A DNA stretch of 64,000 bases from NCBI GenBank assembly GCA_035319765.1, contig DATHCB010000147.1, positions 1-64,000 on the forward strand. The letters run 5' to 3'. A model generated the notes under the pieces. That model did not search any database and was not told where the DNA came from. It was given only the letters and a program-made list of their open reading frames with translations. Both the position numbers and the translations under genes were made by a program. Of this stretch, positions 34,474-43,862 are shown piece after piece (position 1 is the first letter of the stretch; every line of letters begins with the position of its first letter). The stretch is from DATHCB01 sp035319765 (GTDB lineage Archaea; Thermoproteota; Bathyarchaeia; Bathyarchaeales; SOJC01).

Positions 34474-35613
34474 TCAAGTCGGCACAAGTGCTGTTTTCAA
34501 GCCAGCGCCGGTGAGAATTATCACGGTTTTCTCGTCTTCTGAGGTTTCTCCGGCGTTGAATTGTTTCAGATATGCAGCATAGGCAACGGCTGAGCTTGGT
34601 TCAACGAAGAAACCGTGCCTAGCCAAAGTTTTGAAGGCGTCTAGTATTTCGTTTTCCTCAACTACCGCGGCATCTCCGTTCGATTCTTCCAACTGTTTGA
34701 CCATTAGGTCCAGTAATGGAGGGTTCGTGCTAACCAAGGCGTCGGCGACCGATGCAATTTTTTCCGGAGGCTGATAGGGCATTTTTTTGATGCGATGGTA
34801 AAGTGGTGAAACCTGGCTAGTCTGGCAAGCAATTACTCGAGGCATTTCGTCTATTGCATTAGAAGCGAGGAGATGCTTGAAGCCGTATAGGACGCCTAGA
34901 AGCAGTGTTCCAGCTGAAACCGGCAGGTAGACCCTTTCTGGAGCGTTCCAGCCTGATTGCTCCACTATTTCGTAGGCTAGGGTTCTGATGCCGTCTCTGA
35001 AGAGTGGCTGATACAGATGTCCGATGTAGAACCCAGTTTGCCCTGCCTTTTGAGCCTCTTCGGCAACTTTGCTGCGAGAACCCGAGACTTTCATAACCGG
35101 CGTGCCGTAAGACTGGATTTGATTGAACTTTGGTCCCGAGACTATCTGTGGAACATAAATTGCGGCGTCTAATCCGGCACGGGCGCAATAAGCGGAGATG
35201 GATGCTCCAGCATTACCTGAAGAATCTTCAGTTACGCGACCTTTGGTTTTTTCCACTCGCTCGTGTATGGCGGAGATCAGGGTGGTTGACCCTCTGTCTT
35301 TAAACGACCCCGTGGGGTTTGAGCCTTCCAGCTTGAAGTAAACGTTGTTCGAAAACCTTACGAGCGGTGTCCAGCCTTCTCCCAGCGTTACAATTTCGCT
35401 CGGTTTGATGTATGGAAAAAAATCGACGTAGCGCCAGTGGCTGTAGTCTTTTTCTCGGATTCTCTGAGTTTGGAAGTCTATGTTTATTTCCGTATCCAAC
35501 GGTTGTCCACAGTGAGTACAGACGTAGGCGAGTAAATCTGTGGACGGTTTGTCGCACTTGGAGCATCTGATTTCGAATTCCAAACCGCTACGAGCCTGCC
35601 CCGGCGTATGCAC
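34474..35613 (-). CDS. thrC: Threonine synthase
   Basis: 379 residues. An N-terminal zinc ribbon (FEIRCSKCDKP, VCTHCGQPL) precedes the PLP fold: KLEGSNPTGSFKDRGSTTLI with the PLP Lys, TEDSSGNAGASISAYCARAG, and the C-terminal VIILTGAGLKTAL. Converts O-phosphohomoserine to threonine. Seven bases after the 2-oxoacid oxidoreductase beta gene, so probably cotranscribed. Confidence 0.9.
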   Translation of the reverse strand: MHTPGQARSGLEFEIRCSKCDKPSTDLLAYVCTHCGQPLDTEINIDFQTQRIREKDYSHWRYVDFFPYIKPSEIVTLGEGWTPLVRFSNNVYFKLEGSNPTGSFKDRGSTTLISAIHERVEKTKGRVTEDSSGNAGASISAYCARAGLDAAIYVPQIVSGPKFNQIQSYGTPVMKVSGSRSKVAEEAQKAGQTGFYIGHLYQPLFRDGIRTLAYEIVEQSGWNAPERVYLPVSAGTLLLGVLYGFKHLLASNAIDEMPRVIACQTSQVSPLYHRIKKMPYQPPEKIASVADALVSTNPPLLDLMVKQLEESNGDAAVVEENEILDAFKTLARHGFFVEPSSAVAYAAYLKQFNAGETSEDEKTVIILTGAGLKTALVPT

Positions 35614-35619
35614 TTTGTT

Positions 35620-36585
35620 TTAGGATGTCCCAAGTTCTTTGAAGAATTCCATGATGTCAGTCGTGGGATTTCCGGCGTCATCCATGATTTTCTGCTTCGC
35701 TGGCGGATACTCAAAGTAGAAGGGAATTCTTTCAGCCCAGCGCTGTTCGAATGTTGGTACAAATTCGTTTTTGTAGAAGATGCCCGTCGGTATTCGATCG
35801 CCCCATTCTTGCGACTTGGCTATGGCCGCCACCTTCTTTTCCAATTCTTGATCAGGGTTATGCACGGTTGGATCGAAGCCCGTTTCCTCGAGCTTGTAGA
35901 CTCTTGGTTGTGACTTGCCCGTTTTCGGGTCGATGCGATCTTCGCCGCTGTACCAAGCTCTGGTGTTCAGGTCGTTGTATGTGGGACATGGTTGCAAGAT
36001 ATCGATGAAGGCGAGGCCTTTGTGTTGAATGCCCTGTTTTATAGTGTCTTTTAGGTGCCTCACGTCAAAGGCGTAAGAGCGTGCAACAAACGTGTAGCCT
36101 GCTGCTAGCGCCAAAGCAATCGGGTTGACGGAATCGTTGATGTTTGGTCTAGGCAAAGACTTAGTCTGTAGACCACGCCGCAAAGTGGGCGAGGCTTGAC
36201 CCTTAGTTAAACCATAAACGCCATTGTTATAGAACAGGTAGGTTATGTCCAGGTTTCTTCTGCCAGCAGCCACAAAGTGTCCGGCGCCTATGCCGAGACC
36301 GTCGCCATCTCCGCCCACAGCAATAACCTCCAAACCAGGGTTCGCAACCTTGATCCCTGTGGCAAAAGGAAGCGTTCTACCGTGAAGCGTGTGCACTCCG
36401 TAGGCTTTAACGAAATGAGGCGTCTTCCCAGCCTGACCAATCCCAGACACGATCACAATCCGATGAGGCTCAATCCCAAGCTCCGACAACGCCATATGAA
36501 CAGCACTTAGTATGCCAAAGTCTCCACATCCTGGACACCAGTCCTCGAACACTTCGGTTCGATAATCAGCTACCTTAAGACCCAT
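35620..36585 (-). CDS. korB: 2-oxoacid:ferredoxin oxidoreductase, beta subunit
   Basis: 321 residues. TPP-binding subunit: DWCPGCGDFGILSAVHMAL at the start, VIAVGGDGDGLGIGAGHFV, and YLFYNNGVYGLTKGQASPT. With the alpha subunit it oxidises a 2-oxoacid to acyl-CoA and reduces ferredoxin. The ATG overlaps the alpha gene by 11 bp. The four Cys needed for an Fe-S cluster are only partly visible (WCPGC and a later Cys), as in two-subunit enzymes. Confidence 0.9.
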   Translation of the reverse strand: MGLKVADYRTEVFEDWCPGCGDFGILSAVHMALSELGIEPHRIVIVSGIGQAGKTPHFVKAYGVHTLHGRTLPFATGIKVANPGLEVIAVGGDGDGLGIGAGHFVAAGRRNLDITYLFYNNGVYGLTKGQASPTLRRGLQTKSLPRPNINDSVNPIALALAAGYTFVARSYAFDVRHLKDTIKQGIQHKGLAFIDILQPCPTYNDLNTRAWYSGEDRIDPKTGKSQPRVYKLEETGFDPTVHNPDQELEKKVAAIAKSQEWGDRIPTGIFYKNEFVPTFEQRWAERIPFYFEYPPAKQKIMDDAGNPTTDIMEFFKELGTS

Positions 36586-38530
36586 AAGTTAACACCTGCC
36601 TCTTCGGCGCCTTCCCCAGCAGAACAAGCTGCAACGCGGTATGCACTTCCGTCGTCGTCATAGGCCGCCCATTGTACTTCAAAATGTGAAAGTTCGTCGG
36701 AACTCCTGTCTTCTCCATTATCAAACCTCCAAGCTGTCCAGAATAATTCCCTTCAACGTCAATTACTTTCTTCGCGTTTCGAAGGGCATTCTCAAGATAC
36801 TCCGCAGGAAGCGGATGCATCATGCGAACCTGAACAAACCCCAAGTTGTGACCTTCCGAAACAAGTCGACCCACTGCTTCAACCAAGGCGCCTTTAGGAG
36901 ACCCCCAGCTCACTATCATGCTCTCTGCGTCCTTGTTCCCAAAGAAGTTGACTCTCTCGTCTATCGGCACTTCGTTATCAATGAGTTCCAGCTTCTTGTT
37001 TCGTTTCTCGACCATTCTTATCCGGTTGGTTGGTTCTTCGCTTATGTGACCGAACTCGTTATGTTCGTCGCCCGTTAGCCAGTGGATTCCGCCCTTCGTG
37101 CCTAGGAAAACCCTGGGGGATACGCCATTTTCTGTAAAGTTGAACCGCTTGTACTCCATGCTACTGAGCACCTCTGCACTCAATACCTCGCCTCGTTCAA
37201 TTCTGACCTTGCTCGTATCGAAGTACGGAAAAGTGTGAGAGGTGTTTGCAAGCGCCTTGTCGATCAGGTGAATGACCGGCACCTGGTATTTCTCCGCGTA
37301 ATTAAAGGCTTTCACTGCGTCATAGAAACACTCTTTGATGTCGCCTGACGCGAGCACGACACGTGCGAATTCTCCATGACCCGCATGAATGGCGAACCGC
37401 AAATCATCCTGTGCATGACGCGTAGGTAAGCCCGTTGCAGGGGCTCCGCGTTGATAGTAAGTGATGACCGAAGGTACTTCGTCCATTCCCGCCCAAGCTA
37501 AGCCTTCGACCATGAGAGCGAATCCTGGTCCCGACGTTGAAGTTGCAGCTCGTGCCCCGGCGAGCGCAGCGCCTGAAACCGTGTTGATGGCGGCGATTTC
37601 GTCTTCGGTCTGGAGCACGATACACGCTGCCTTGTCTGCCTCATTTCTGGTTTTGAGTATTTCGTGTGCCTCTATGTACTCGCTCTCGTCCGCGGCAGGG
37701 GTGATGGGATAGTAGACTTGAACCCGGCAACCTCCCAGTACTTTGCCGACTGCGACGGCCTGGTTTCCAGAGAGGAATATTCTTTTTTCTTTGAATTGAT
37801 CTTGCTGTAGGGGCTGAGGGAGGTCGCGTTGCGAGTGAGCGAAGGGGCTTTGTAGGTTGTTTTTTGCGTAGTCGTAGGCTACCCTGTGCGCTGTGATGTT
37901 CATCTCGGCGATTTTTGCTTTGTCTCCGAAGACGGTCCCTATCGCTTTTTCGCCTAGAGCCGGTTCGTAGTTCAGGAGAGCTAGCGATATCGCCACAGTC
38001 AAGGTGTTGGTCATCCGAGTGAGCTGGGGTAACTGGGTTATTCCGAGTTTGTCTCCTATCTGTTTCAGCAACTCGCCATAGGGAACTCTGAAAACGGTTA
38101 TGCCCTTCTTTTCAGCGTAGGCTAGAAGATCGCTTAGGTTGTTTCCGATTCCTTGTTTCTCAAGAAATTGATGCAATTCCTCTTTGAATTCGGATGGCAA
38201 TTGCTTAATGCTAAAAACATCTGTCTCCGCCTCTCTGTCCACTATTATTCCGCCGTCTGGAACGACTTCGCTAAAATGCCTTACGACCGTCTCGGCGTCG
38301 AACGCCGCGAGCAGGTCAACATCGTTCACGTTCGCTCCGACATCGCGATCTGCAATTCGCAGATGGAAGTAGCTGTGCATTCCTTTGATGTTTGAGTGGT
38401 ACTCTCTTCTGCCGAAAACATAAAGGCCCGACAGGCCGCAAGCTCTTCCGAAAACGTTTGCTGCGCTATCAACACCGCTGCCTTGGGGACCGCCAGCCAT
38501 CCAGTTGAACTCTTTAAATTTGTCACTCAT
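36575..38530 (-). CDS. korA: 2-oxoacid:ferredoxin oxidoreductase, fused gamma-alpha subunit
   Basis: 651 residues. The gamma part comes first (WMAGGPQGSGVDSAANVFGR, residues 6-200), then the alpha part from about 255 (FLSGNQAVAVGKVLGG, VQVYYPITPAADE, ATSTSGPGFALMVEGLAWA). The YPITPA motif is the 2-oxoacid-binding loop (YPITPSS type). Fused gamma-alpha with a separate beta is the crenarchaeal-type two-subunit layout, usually broad for 2-oxoacids. No delta (ferredoxin-like) gene is adjacent. Confidence 0.9.
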   Translation of the reverse strand: MSDKFKEFNWMAGGPQGSGVDSAANVFGRACGLSGLYVFGRREYHSNIKGMHSYFHLRIADRDVGANVNDVDLLAAFDAETVVRHFSEVVPDGGIIVDREAETDVFSIKQLPSEFKEELHQFLEKQGIGNNLSDLLAYAEKKGITVFRVPYGELLKQIGDKLGITQLPQLTRMTNTLTVAISLALLNYEPALGEKAIGTVFGDKAKIAEMNITAHRVAYDYAKNNLQSPFAHSQRDLPQPLQQDQFKEKRIFLSGNQAVAVGKVLGGCRVQVYYPITPAADESEYIEAHEILKTRNEADKAACIVLQTEDEIAAINTVSGAALAGARAATSTSGPGFALMVEGLAWAGMDEVPSVITYYQRGAPATGLPTRHAQDDLRFAIHAGHGEFARVVLASGDIKECFYDAVKAFNYAEKYQVPVIHLIDKALANTSHTFPYFDTSKVRIERGEVLSAEVLSSMEYKRFNFTENGVSPRVFLGTKGGIHWLTGDEHNEFGHISEEPTNRIRMVEKRNKKLELIDNEVPIDERVNFFGNKDAESMIVSWGSPKGALVEAVGRLVSEGHNLGFVQVRMMHPLPAEYLENALRNAKKVIDVEGNYSGQLGGLIMEKTGVPTNFHILKYNGRPMTTTEVHTALQLVLLGKAPKRQVLTYGS

Positions 38531-38583
38531 TTCAAATCACCGAACGATTGTTCTCGAAACAAATAACTGACTATTCTGGGTTG

Positions 38584-38718
38584 TTAGCCGCCGGTCGACT
38601 TGTCCGATCCTATGGCGCATCTGCAGAGCTCTATTTCGTCACAGTACGGACAGCGGCACTGACAATCATCTATGGGATATCCGCATCGCTCACAACGAGG
38701 GATTTCATCTTTGCGCAT
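38584..38718 (-). CDS. Small Cys-rich zinc protein (44 aa) upstream of korA
   Basis: ATG at 38718, stop at 38584, 53 bp before korA on the same strand. It has eight Cys in 26 residues: CERCGYPIDDCQCRCPYC, then ELCRC. That gives two CxxC...CxC units, a treble-clef-like or rubredoxin-like zinc site. Related small proteins are common in archaea without a known role. The Cys spacing makes chance very unlikely. Confidence 0.6.
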   Translation of the reverse strand: MRKDEIPRCERCGYPIDDCQCRCPYCDEIELCRCAIGSDKSTGG

Positions 38719-38828
38719 GCGAACTCACTCTATCAATTCTATGTTTTTTTCTAGAAGTTAAGACTTTTGGCGAGCACTCGCAGAAGATTGATTTACCAGC
38801 CTTCAGTAACCAGAGCCTAGTGAGGCAA

Positions 38829-39380
38829 ATGGAATTAGATGAAGCACTAGAGGGCAGAAGAAGTATTCGAAACTACTTGCCCAAAGAAGTCCCTTTGAAA
38901 CTAGTCAAGCAAGTAATCAAGGCTGCCACGCTAGCTCCCTCAGCAAAGAACGGTCAACAATGGCGGTTCACGGTGCTTGCAGGGAAAACAAAGAAGGAAT
39001 TTACCGATTTCTTTATGCGCGAACTGGAAAAAACTTCAAAAAAGATTGGTAGAGAAAACATGGGATCCTCCTTCTCATCATGTGGCATCATGGAACAGGC
39101 ACCCGTCTTGATCATGGTCTGGAACGCTGGAGAGAGAGGCTGGGAGACCGAGATCCAGAGCGTTGCGGCCGCGATCCAGAACATACTGCTCAAAGCGTAT
39201 TCCATCGGATTGGGAACTCTTTGGATCGGTGACGTCTTCTATGCCCAAGATGCGTTGGAGCATTACTTCGATAAGCATTGGAAGTTGACCGCAGCTGTAG
39301 CGTTGGGATGGCCTGCTGAGACTCCCCCGCCTAGACCTAGAAAAACGATCGATGAAGTAGCCGAGTTCCTAGTTGGATAG
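38829..39380 (+). CDS. Nitroreductase-family protein
   Basis: 183 residues from the ATG at 38829 (a GTG lies three codons earlier). The FMN-binding opening is ELDEALEGRRSIRNYLPKEV, followed by AATLAPSAKNGQQWRF and, late, YSIGLGTLWIGDVF and ALGWPAETPPPRPRK. Reduces nitro, quinone or flavin-like substrates with NAD(P)H as a dimer. Substrate unknown. Confidence 0.88.
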   Translation: MELDEALEGRRSIRNYLPKEVPLKLVKQVIKAATLAPSAKNGQQWRFTVLAGKTKKEFTDFFMRELEKTSKKIGRENMGSSFSSCGIMEQAPVLIMVWNAGERGWETEIQSVAAAIQNILLKAYSIGLGTLWIGDVFYAQDALEHYFDKHWKLTAAVALGWPAETPPPRPRKTIDEVAEFLVG

Positions 39381-39462
39381 TGTTTGGCCTCAAAGCATGA
39401 AATTGCGGGCGTTTAACAAGAATTTTATTTGTGAGAATACTTAAGAAATCAACGTGATCTTA

Positions 39463-39831
39463 ATGGATGAACTTGAAGAGTTTAGACGCTACCGAGAGCG
39501 TATGAACAAACGTATTCTTTCTGCGGAAAATCTTGGGATCAAACGTTTCTTTGCGTTGGACAGTCGGGCTTACGGGAAGGGCGTTCTGCCCGTGAAAACG
39601 AAGGAGCTGTTAGGTCTCGTAGCTTCTACAGTGCTTCGCTGCGATGACTGCATAACCTACCACGTTATTCGTTGTGTTCAAGAGGACGTTTCTGACGAGG
39701 AGTTTTTCGAGGCATTTAACGTGGCACTTGTGGTTGGTGGTTCTATCACGATTCCTCACATAAGACGTGCTGTAGACATGCTCGGCCAGTGCAGGAAGAA
39801 ACAGACGAAAGGTCAGTCTTTTGAGATTTAG
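39463..39831 (+). CDS. AhpD/carboxymuconolactone decarboxylase-like protein
   Basis: 122 residues from the ATG at 39463. All-helical; the active-site helix reads LRCDDCITYHVIRC, giving CxxC followed by His as in AhpD-type thiol peroxidase partners. Likely reduces peroxides or takes part in thiol redox work in an anaerobe. Monocistronic, after the nitroreductase gene. Confidence 0.8.
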   Translation: MDELEEFRRYRERMNKRILSAENLGIKRFFALDSRAYGKGVLPVKTKELLGLVASTVLRCDDCITYHVIRCVQEDVSDEEFFEAFNVALVVGGSITIPHIRRAVDMLGQCRKKQTKGQSFEI

Positions 39832-39837
39832 TGTCTT

Positions 39838-40938
39838 CTAGAGCTTTAGGAATTTGCCGTTCTTGTAGAACAATTCTTCGTCCGCGTAGATTTCGCCGTC
39901 TTTCTTCATATCCTTAAGGATATCCCAGTGAATTGCAGACATGTTCACGCCGCCAGACTCTGGAATCGACCGACCTAGCGCCATGTGGACTGTCCCCCCG
40001 ATCTTCTCGTCGAATAGCATGGCTTTCGTAAACTTTGTGATGCTGTAATTTGTTCCAACTGACGCTTCGCCCAACCTGTTTGCGCCTTCAACTTTCAGCA
40101 GTTCTTTCAGTAGATCTTCACCCTTCGATGCGGACGCTTTTACGACCTTCCCGCGTTTGAACCACAGTCGGATGTCTTCGATCTCGCGACCCATGTAGAC
40201 TCCAGGATAATTGAACCTGACAGTGCCCTCCGCTGAATTCTCTGCAGGTCCCGTGAACACTTCGCCGTCAGGCATGTTCTTTTCGCCGCAGCAGTTAATC
40301 CATTTCCTGCCTTTCACGTTGAAAGTCAAGTCGGTATCCTCGCCCACTACGCGAATCTTGGAAGCCTCGTCCAAGAATTTGCAAATTTTATCCTGTTCTT
40401 TGCGTATCTTTACCCACTCCGCTATCGGATCTTTCTTGTTCACAAGACAGCTGGTGTACACGAAGTCTTCATACTCCGGCAACGCCATACCAGCCTCCGC
40501 AGCTTGAGCATTTATCGGGTAGGGCAGGCCTGTCCAACGAAGTTTTCCTTCCAACTCGCGCTTGAAGAAAACGTCCTGAACCTCCTTCCGGCTGGAGAAC
40601 CATGTGCGAATTTTCGACGCGTCGATGCTTGCCAATCTCTTTGGGTTCGGTTCACAGAAAAGGCGAATGTGCACGTCAAAATTTTCCGTGATGAAATTGT
40701 TGATCGGGGAAACGTACTTGATCTGATTGTCTTTCGCATACTTGAAAAAAGTGTATTGCACATCAAGGCTAGGCATAATCATCACGTGAGCACCAGCGAG
40801 CATGCATTCCTTGTATATTTCGTGGATCAAAGGGAACGCTTGATCACTGCCCTGGATTATCACGGTCTCTTTTGGCTTCACGTTGACGCTGTAGTGCACG
40901 CATAAATTGGCTAATTTTTCAATTCTCGGATCGGCCAT
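39838..40938 (-). CDS. M29-family aminopeptidase
   Basis: 366 residues. Family opening KLANLCVHYSVNVKPKETVIIQ; later EGTVRFNYPGVYMGREIEDI, EASVGTNYSI, and the C-terminal metal site with HMALGRSIP and MSAIHWDILKDM followed by GEIYADEELFYKNG. Metal-dependent removal of N-terminal residues from peptides. Typical length for the archaeal branch (bacterial ones are about 410). Confidence 0.85.
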   Translation of the reverse strand: MADPRIEKLANLCVHYSVNVKPKETVIIQGSDQAFPLIHEIYKECMLAGAHVMIMPSLDVQYTFFKYAKDNQIKYVSPINNFITENFDVHIRLFCEPNPKRLASIDASKIRTWFSSRKEVQDVFFKRELEGKLRWTGLPYPINAQAAEAGMALPEYEDFVYTSCLVNKKDPIAEWVKIRKEQDKICKFLDEASKIRVVGEDTDLTFNVKGRKWINCCGEKNMPDGEVFTGPAENSAEGTVRFNYPGVYMGREIEDIRLWFKRGKVVKASASKGEDLLKELLKVEGANRLGEASVGTNYSITKFTKAMLFDEKIGGTVHMALGRSIPESGGVNMSAIHWDILKDMKKDGEIYADEELFYKNGKFLKL

Positions 40939-41055
40939 TTGACTTCACTAGCTTGAGAACTGACTTAATCGTTGAGCCAAGCTTTAAGCTTTAGCGAACA
41001 GGCAAAGATCTATCATCACTCTTCAGCAGTCACTCTAACACTCCAATAGCGTTGA

Positions 41056-41595
41056 CTATAGGTCCAAAGTCATGTGGATCAAGTCAATGTACTTGCCATT
41101 TTTGTAGACGCCTTTTGGGATTCTGCCGGCTTCTTTGAAACCCATTTTTCGGTAGAGGTGCTTGGCCATATCGTTGCTGTCGAAGACCTCTAGAACCAGT
41201 ATTCTTAATCCTGCTATCGTTGATTCTTCGATAAGTGTCTGAATAATTTGCGCCCCTATGCCGATGTCTCTGTAGCCATGCTTTATGGCTATTCCGAGGC
41301 TTCCGACGTGACTCATCGGGTCCTCTTTCTTTCCTATTTCAGAATTAGCTATCACTTTGCCTCCAACTTCGGGTGCGCAATTGATTATTTCTTTCTTCTC
41401 TATCCGAGCGAGGTATCTGCCAAGCCATTCGGCTTCTTCAGCCTTTGTTACCTTTTTTGTGCGAGTGATGTCGGCGCCTTCTTCGACTAGAGAATTGATC
41501 ACTTCGAGTAAATCATCCAGATCTTCCCATTTCACGGAACGCAGAACGACTTTTCGCCCATCCTTCGCCGTGAAAACTCTCGGTTTAATAGACAT
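41056..41595 (-). CDS. GNAT acetyltransferase
   Basis: 179 residues. Acetyl-CoA-binding segment SLGIAIKHGYRDIGIGAQIIQTLI (the R/Q-x-x-G-x-G/A role played by RDIGIG), then LRILVLEVFDSNDMAKHLYRKMGFKEAGR, typical of GNAT enzymes related to RimL/phosphinothricin acetyltransferases. Substrate unknown. Confidence 0.85.
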   Translation of the reverse strand: MSIKPRVFTAKDGRKVVLRSVKWEDLDDLLEVINSLVEEGADITRTKKVTKAEEAEWLGRYLARIEKKEIINCAPEVGGKVIANSEIGKKEDPMSHVGSLGIAIKHGYRDIGIGAQIIQTLIEESTIAGLRILVLEVFDSNDMAKHLYRKMGFKEAGRIPKGVYKNGKYIDLIHMTLDL

Positions 41596-41709
41596 CTCAC
41601 ATCGTCCCTCTCGCGCAAAGATATTTTCAAGGCAGGCCTATTAAATTAGTTGCTTAACCATAACCGCTACGTTTTAGCTCTCCAATTTCCTCCTCCATCT
41701 GTCTGAATC

Positions 41710-41880
41710 CTACCTGTTTATGAGAATTTTGAGTTCGATAGGCAGCGGAACGGTTTTATTGTGATCCATTAATGGCGTGCTGGCATATGTTTCCAAAGCA
41801 TGAATATCCAGATTCCTTAGGCGTATTTTGACGTTCAGATGTCTCCCAATTTGCCCTTCCGTAAATCGGCTGAAGTACAC
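41710..41880 (-). CDS. Possible small protein or gene remnant
   Basis: In the 343-bp gap 41596-41938 a minus-strand frame stays open for 67 codons. From a GTG at 41880 it reads VYFSRFTEGQIGRHLNVKIR and ends LPIELKILINR. It lacks a ribosome-binding site and a conserved feature. Its composition looks protein-like, so it may be the end of a decayed gene. Nothing else is supported in this gap. Confidence 0.2.
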   Translation of the reverse strand: MYFSRFTEGQIGRHLNVKIRLRNLDIHALETYASTPLMDHNKTVPLPIELKILINR

Positions 41881-41938
41881 ACCACTGGTGAAAGTGGCCT
41901 CCCGATAACGTCAACCCATTCGTCGTTACGAGACAAAA

Positions 41939-42253
41939 ATGTGCTCCCGGCTACTGCACTTACTCAACGAGCATCCCCTGAGTTCATGCCAGATCAGTTC
42001 CGCTTTAAAGATTACTAGGACAGAAATATCCAAGCGATCTGAAGATTTGACTAAAATAGAGGCGATTAAGGAACAATCTGGAATTTATTCAGTCGCCTTC
42101 CCTATATTCTCAGGAGATGACATACTCCTTCTGAAGCGCGCAACAGACCCCGTTGCACAAGAGGTATCTGCCAGCATAGCGGCTCACAAAAAAGAACTCG
42201 ATTCCGCAGCTCAGCATTTCTCTTCGTTTGATCAAGTCGGAAGCGCAGGCTAG
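41939..42253 (+). CDS. Winged-helix-like DNA-binding protein
   Basis: 104 residues. Residues 1-50 form a helix-turn-helix (LLHLLNEHPLSSCQISSALKITRTEISKRSEDL) of the ArsR/MarR type followed by a wing (GIYSVAFPIF). The C-terminal half is helical. Could regulate the following zinc-finger and YIP1-like genes on the same strand, but no operator is visible. Confidence 0.5.
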   Translation: MCSRLLHLLNEHPLSSCQISSALKITRTEISKRSEDLTKIEAIKEQSGIYSVAFPIFSGDDILLLKRATDPVAQEVSASIAAHKKELDSAAQHFSSFDQVGSAG

Positions 42254-42261
42254 GGTCTGGG

Positions 42262-42519
42262 ATGGAATCTTCTAGAGTTCTGTATTGCTATCCTCGCATG
42301 CATTGTGTTGTTTATGATTCACGTCTCCCAATATTCAAACTATTGAAAGAAAAAGTTAATAGATTATCTGTGCATAATATGCAACCGAGGACGAGAGGGA
42401 TACGTAACAAAAAAAAGTGCATGTTATGTGGTAGGTTTTTTGAAGGAGTAGGTCGGATATGTCCTGATTGTCTAAAACCTCGAAGCAGGACTGATCCAAC
42501 TACACTCAAATCATCGTGA
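42262..42519 (+). CDS. Small zinc-finger protein
   Basis: 85 residues from 42262; a shorter version starting at the Met of MQPRTRGIRNKKKCMLCGRF is plausible. The C-terminal half holds CMLCGRFFEGVGRICPDC, a CxxC...CxxC zinc ribbon with a basic flank. Likely binds nucleic acid. Function unknown. Confidence 0.45.
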   Translation: MESSRVLYCYPRMHCVVYDSRLPIFKLLKEKVNRLSVHNMQPRTRGIRNKKKCMLCGRFFEGVGRICPDCLKPRSRTDPTTLKSS

Positions 42520-42552
42520 CTATGCTGATCGAATAGGAAATCAGGGACAGCA

Positions 42553-43419
42553 GTGAAACAGGAAGACTTGCGAGCAAAAGTGTGTCATGTTTGCGGAACA
42601 ACTGAAGACCTAGTTGCATGTCCAGCTTGTCATTGGTGGTTTTGTAAAGAGCACGACCTGCACGAATGCATGCCAGAACCGCAAACTCCAGTCCAGAGCA
42701 CGCGCGCTTTAGAATCGGCGCGGTCGCATCCAGAAGAAGAATACGAGAGAAAGTATTCGGTGTTTCAGCGCTTCTATAGACTTGTGGTTTCGCCGTCTAA
42801 GGCTATGAAAGACATCGGACTTTGCCCCGATTATGGTGGTCCTTTGATTCTAGTCATTCTCGAAATCATATTAGCGGCAGTTACAGTTTCGCTGGCCTTT
42901 CAAAAAATTCAGTGGACAGGTGACCCACAAATAATCTCTCAAGCCCAAAACGTGGTCACTACAATCATAACTATTACCGTGTTGCTCAGCTGGGTGCTTT
43001 TTCTTGCGTTCTGGTTGGTGAAGTCTTGGCTCGTGAAGGCTTCGTGCGATAGTGGAAGTAGTTGGTCATTCGGAACAGCAGCTTCGGTCACTGGGTACGC
43101 GTACGTTGCAGACATCATCTTCGGGGTCATAGGCTTGCTGGTCGTCTTTCCACTATTACCATCGTTGACTCTCAATGTCTCCGACCTTGATGCGGCGAGG
43201 CAAGCCCTAGCTAATTTTCAAGCTCAGGTGCTTTGGATCGAGCTTGCTGTAGGGATTCCAATTTATTTAATAGCGCTAATCTGGAAGTCTTATCTGGGGG
43301 CGCTGGGGACGAAGTTCGGCACCCGCGAACGATGCTCAATACGCCTAGGTTTCGTCGTATTCTTTATCCTTGCCCTGCTTGGATGGCTAATCTCTTTCCT
43401 CATGCGAGGCACTATCTGA
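42553..43419 (+). CDS. YIP1-like membrane protein with N-terminal AN1-type zinc finger
   Basis: 288 residues. Residues about 10-45 carry CHVCGTTEDLVACPACHWWF followed by CKEHDLHEC, an AN1-like finger with eight Cys/His ligands. Residues 75-285 are the YIP1-like part (FYRLVVSPSKAMKDIGLCPD, then five membrane helices). The zinc finger would be cytoplasmic. Compared with the gene at 8379 it has the same opening motif (SP..A.K.I) but no large loop. Confidence 0.6.
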   Translation: MKQEDLRAKVCHVCGTTEDLVACPACHWWFCKEHDLHECMPEPQTPVQSTRALESARSHPEEEYERKYSVFQRFYRLVVSPSKAMKDIGLCPDYGGPLILVILEIILAAVTVSLAFQKIQWTGDPQIISQAQNVVTTIITITVLLSWVLFLAFWLVKSWLVKASCDSGSSWSFGTAASVTGYAYVADIIFGVIGLLVVFPLLPSLTLNVSDLDAARQALANFQAQVLWIELAVGIPIYLIALIWKSYLGALGTKFGTRERCSIRLGFVVFFILALLGWLISFLMRGTI

Positions 43420-43542
43420 AGCTGATTAAGCGCCCTGATATTCAAATCTAGAACTTCTTGTGAATATTGCGGTGCGGTAGGTAAAGTTTCATCCTCAAAC
43501 CCAAACTCTTACACTATCATCTTGCGAAGAAGGCAAAGACGT

Positions 43543-43782
43543 ATGATAATGACCGACAAAAAGATACAACCAGAGAATGATTGGGGAACAAACGCAAAGT
43601 TATTGCTAAGGCACCTGGGAGAAGTTAACTGGTTTGATGTTTACGATGAGTGTCAAGTAGATCCTCAATTGTACATTTCAAGAGGAGGCGTTTTTTCACA
43701 CCTATACACCGACAGTCGAAAAGTTGACCTCGTTTGGTGCCGCCTAAAAGATGATATTTTACACCCCCTTCAAAAGAGTTAG
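43543..43782 (+). CDS. Hypothetical protein, may continue in another frame
   Basis: 79 residues from the ATG at 43543. Reads MIMTDKKIQPENDWGTNAKL, then LLRHLGEVNWFDVYDECQVDP. No family recognised. It ends at a stop shortly after a five-C run (43763-43767); in the +1 frame coding-like sequence rich in Cys and Arg continues without a canonical start, so the two may be one gene split by an indel. Confidence 0.4.
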   Translation: MIMTDKKIQPENDWGTNAKLLLRHLGEVNWFDVYDECQVDPQLYISRGGVFSHLYTDSRKVDLVWCRLKDDILHPLQKS

Positions 43783-43862
43783 CGCGCGATTGTGAGAAGC
43801 GTCTTAGGCGTGCTTGTCCTGATGACTGCCAAGGGTCTAATGCTCGGTGTAACAAGGAACGT

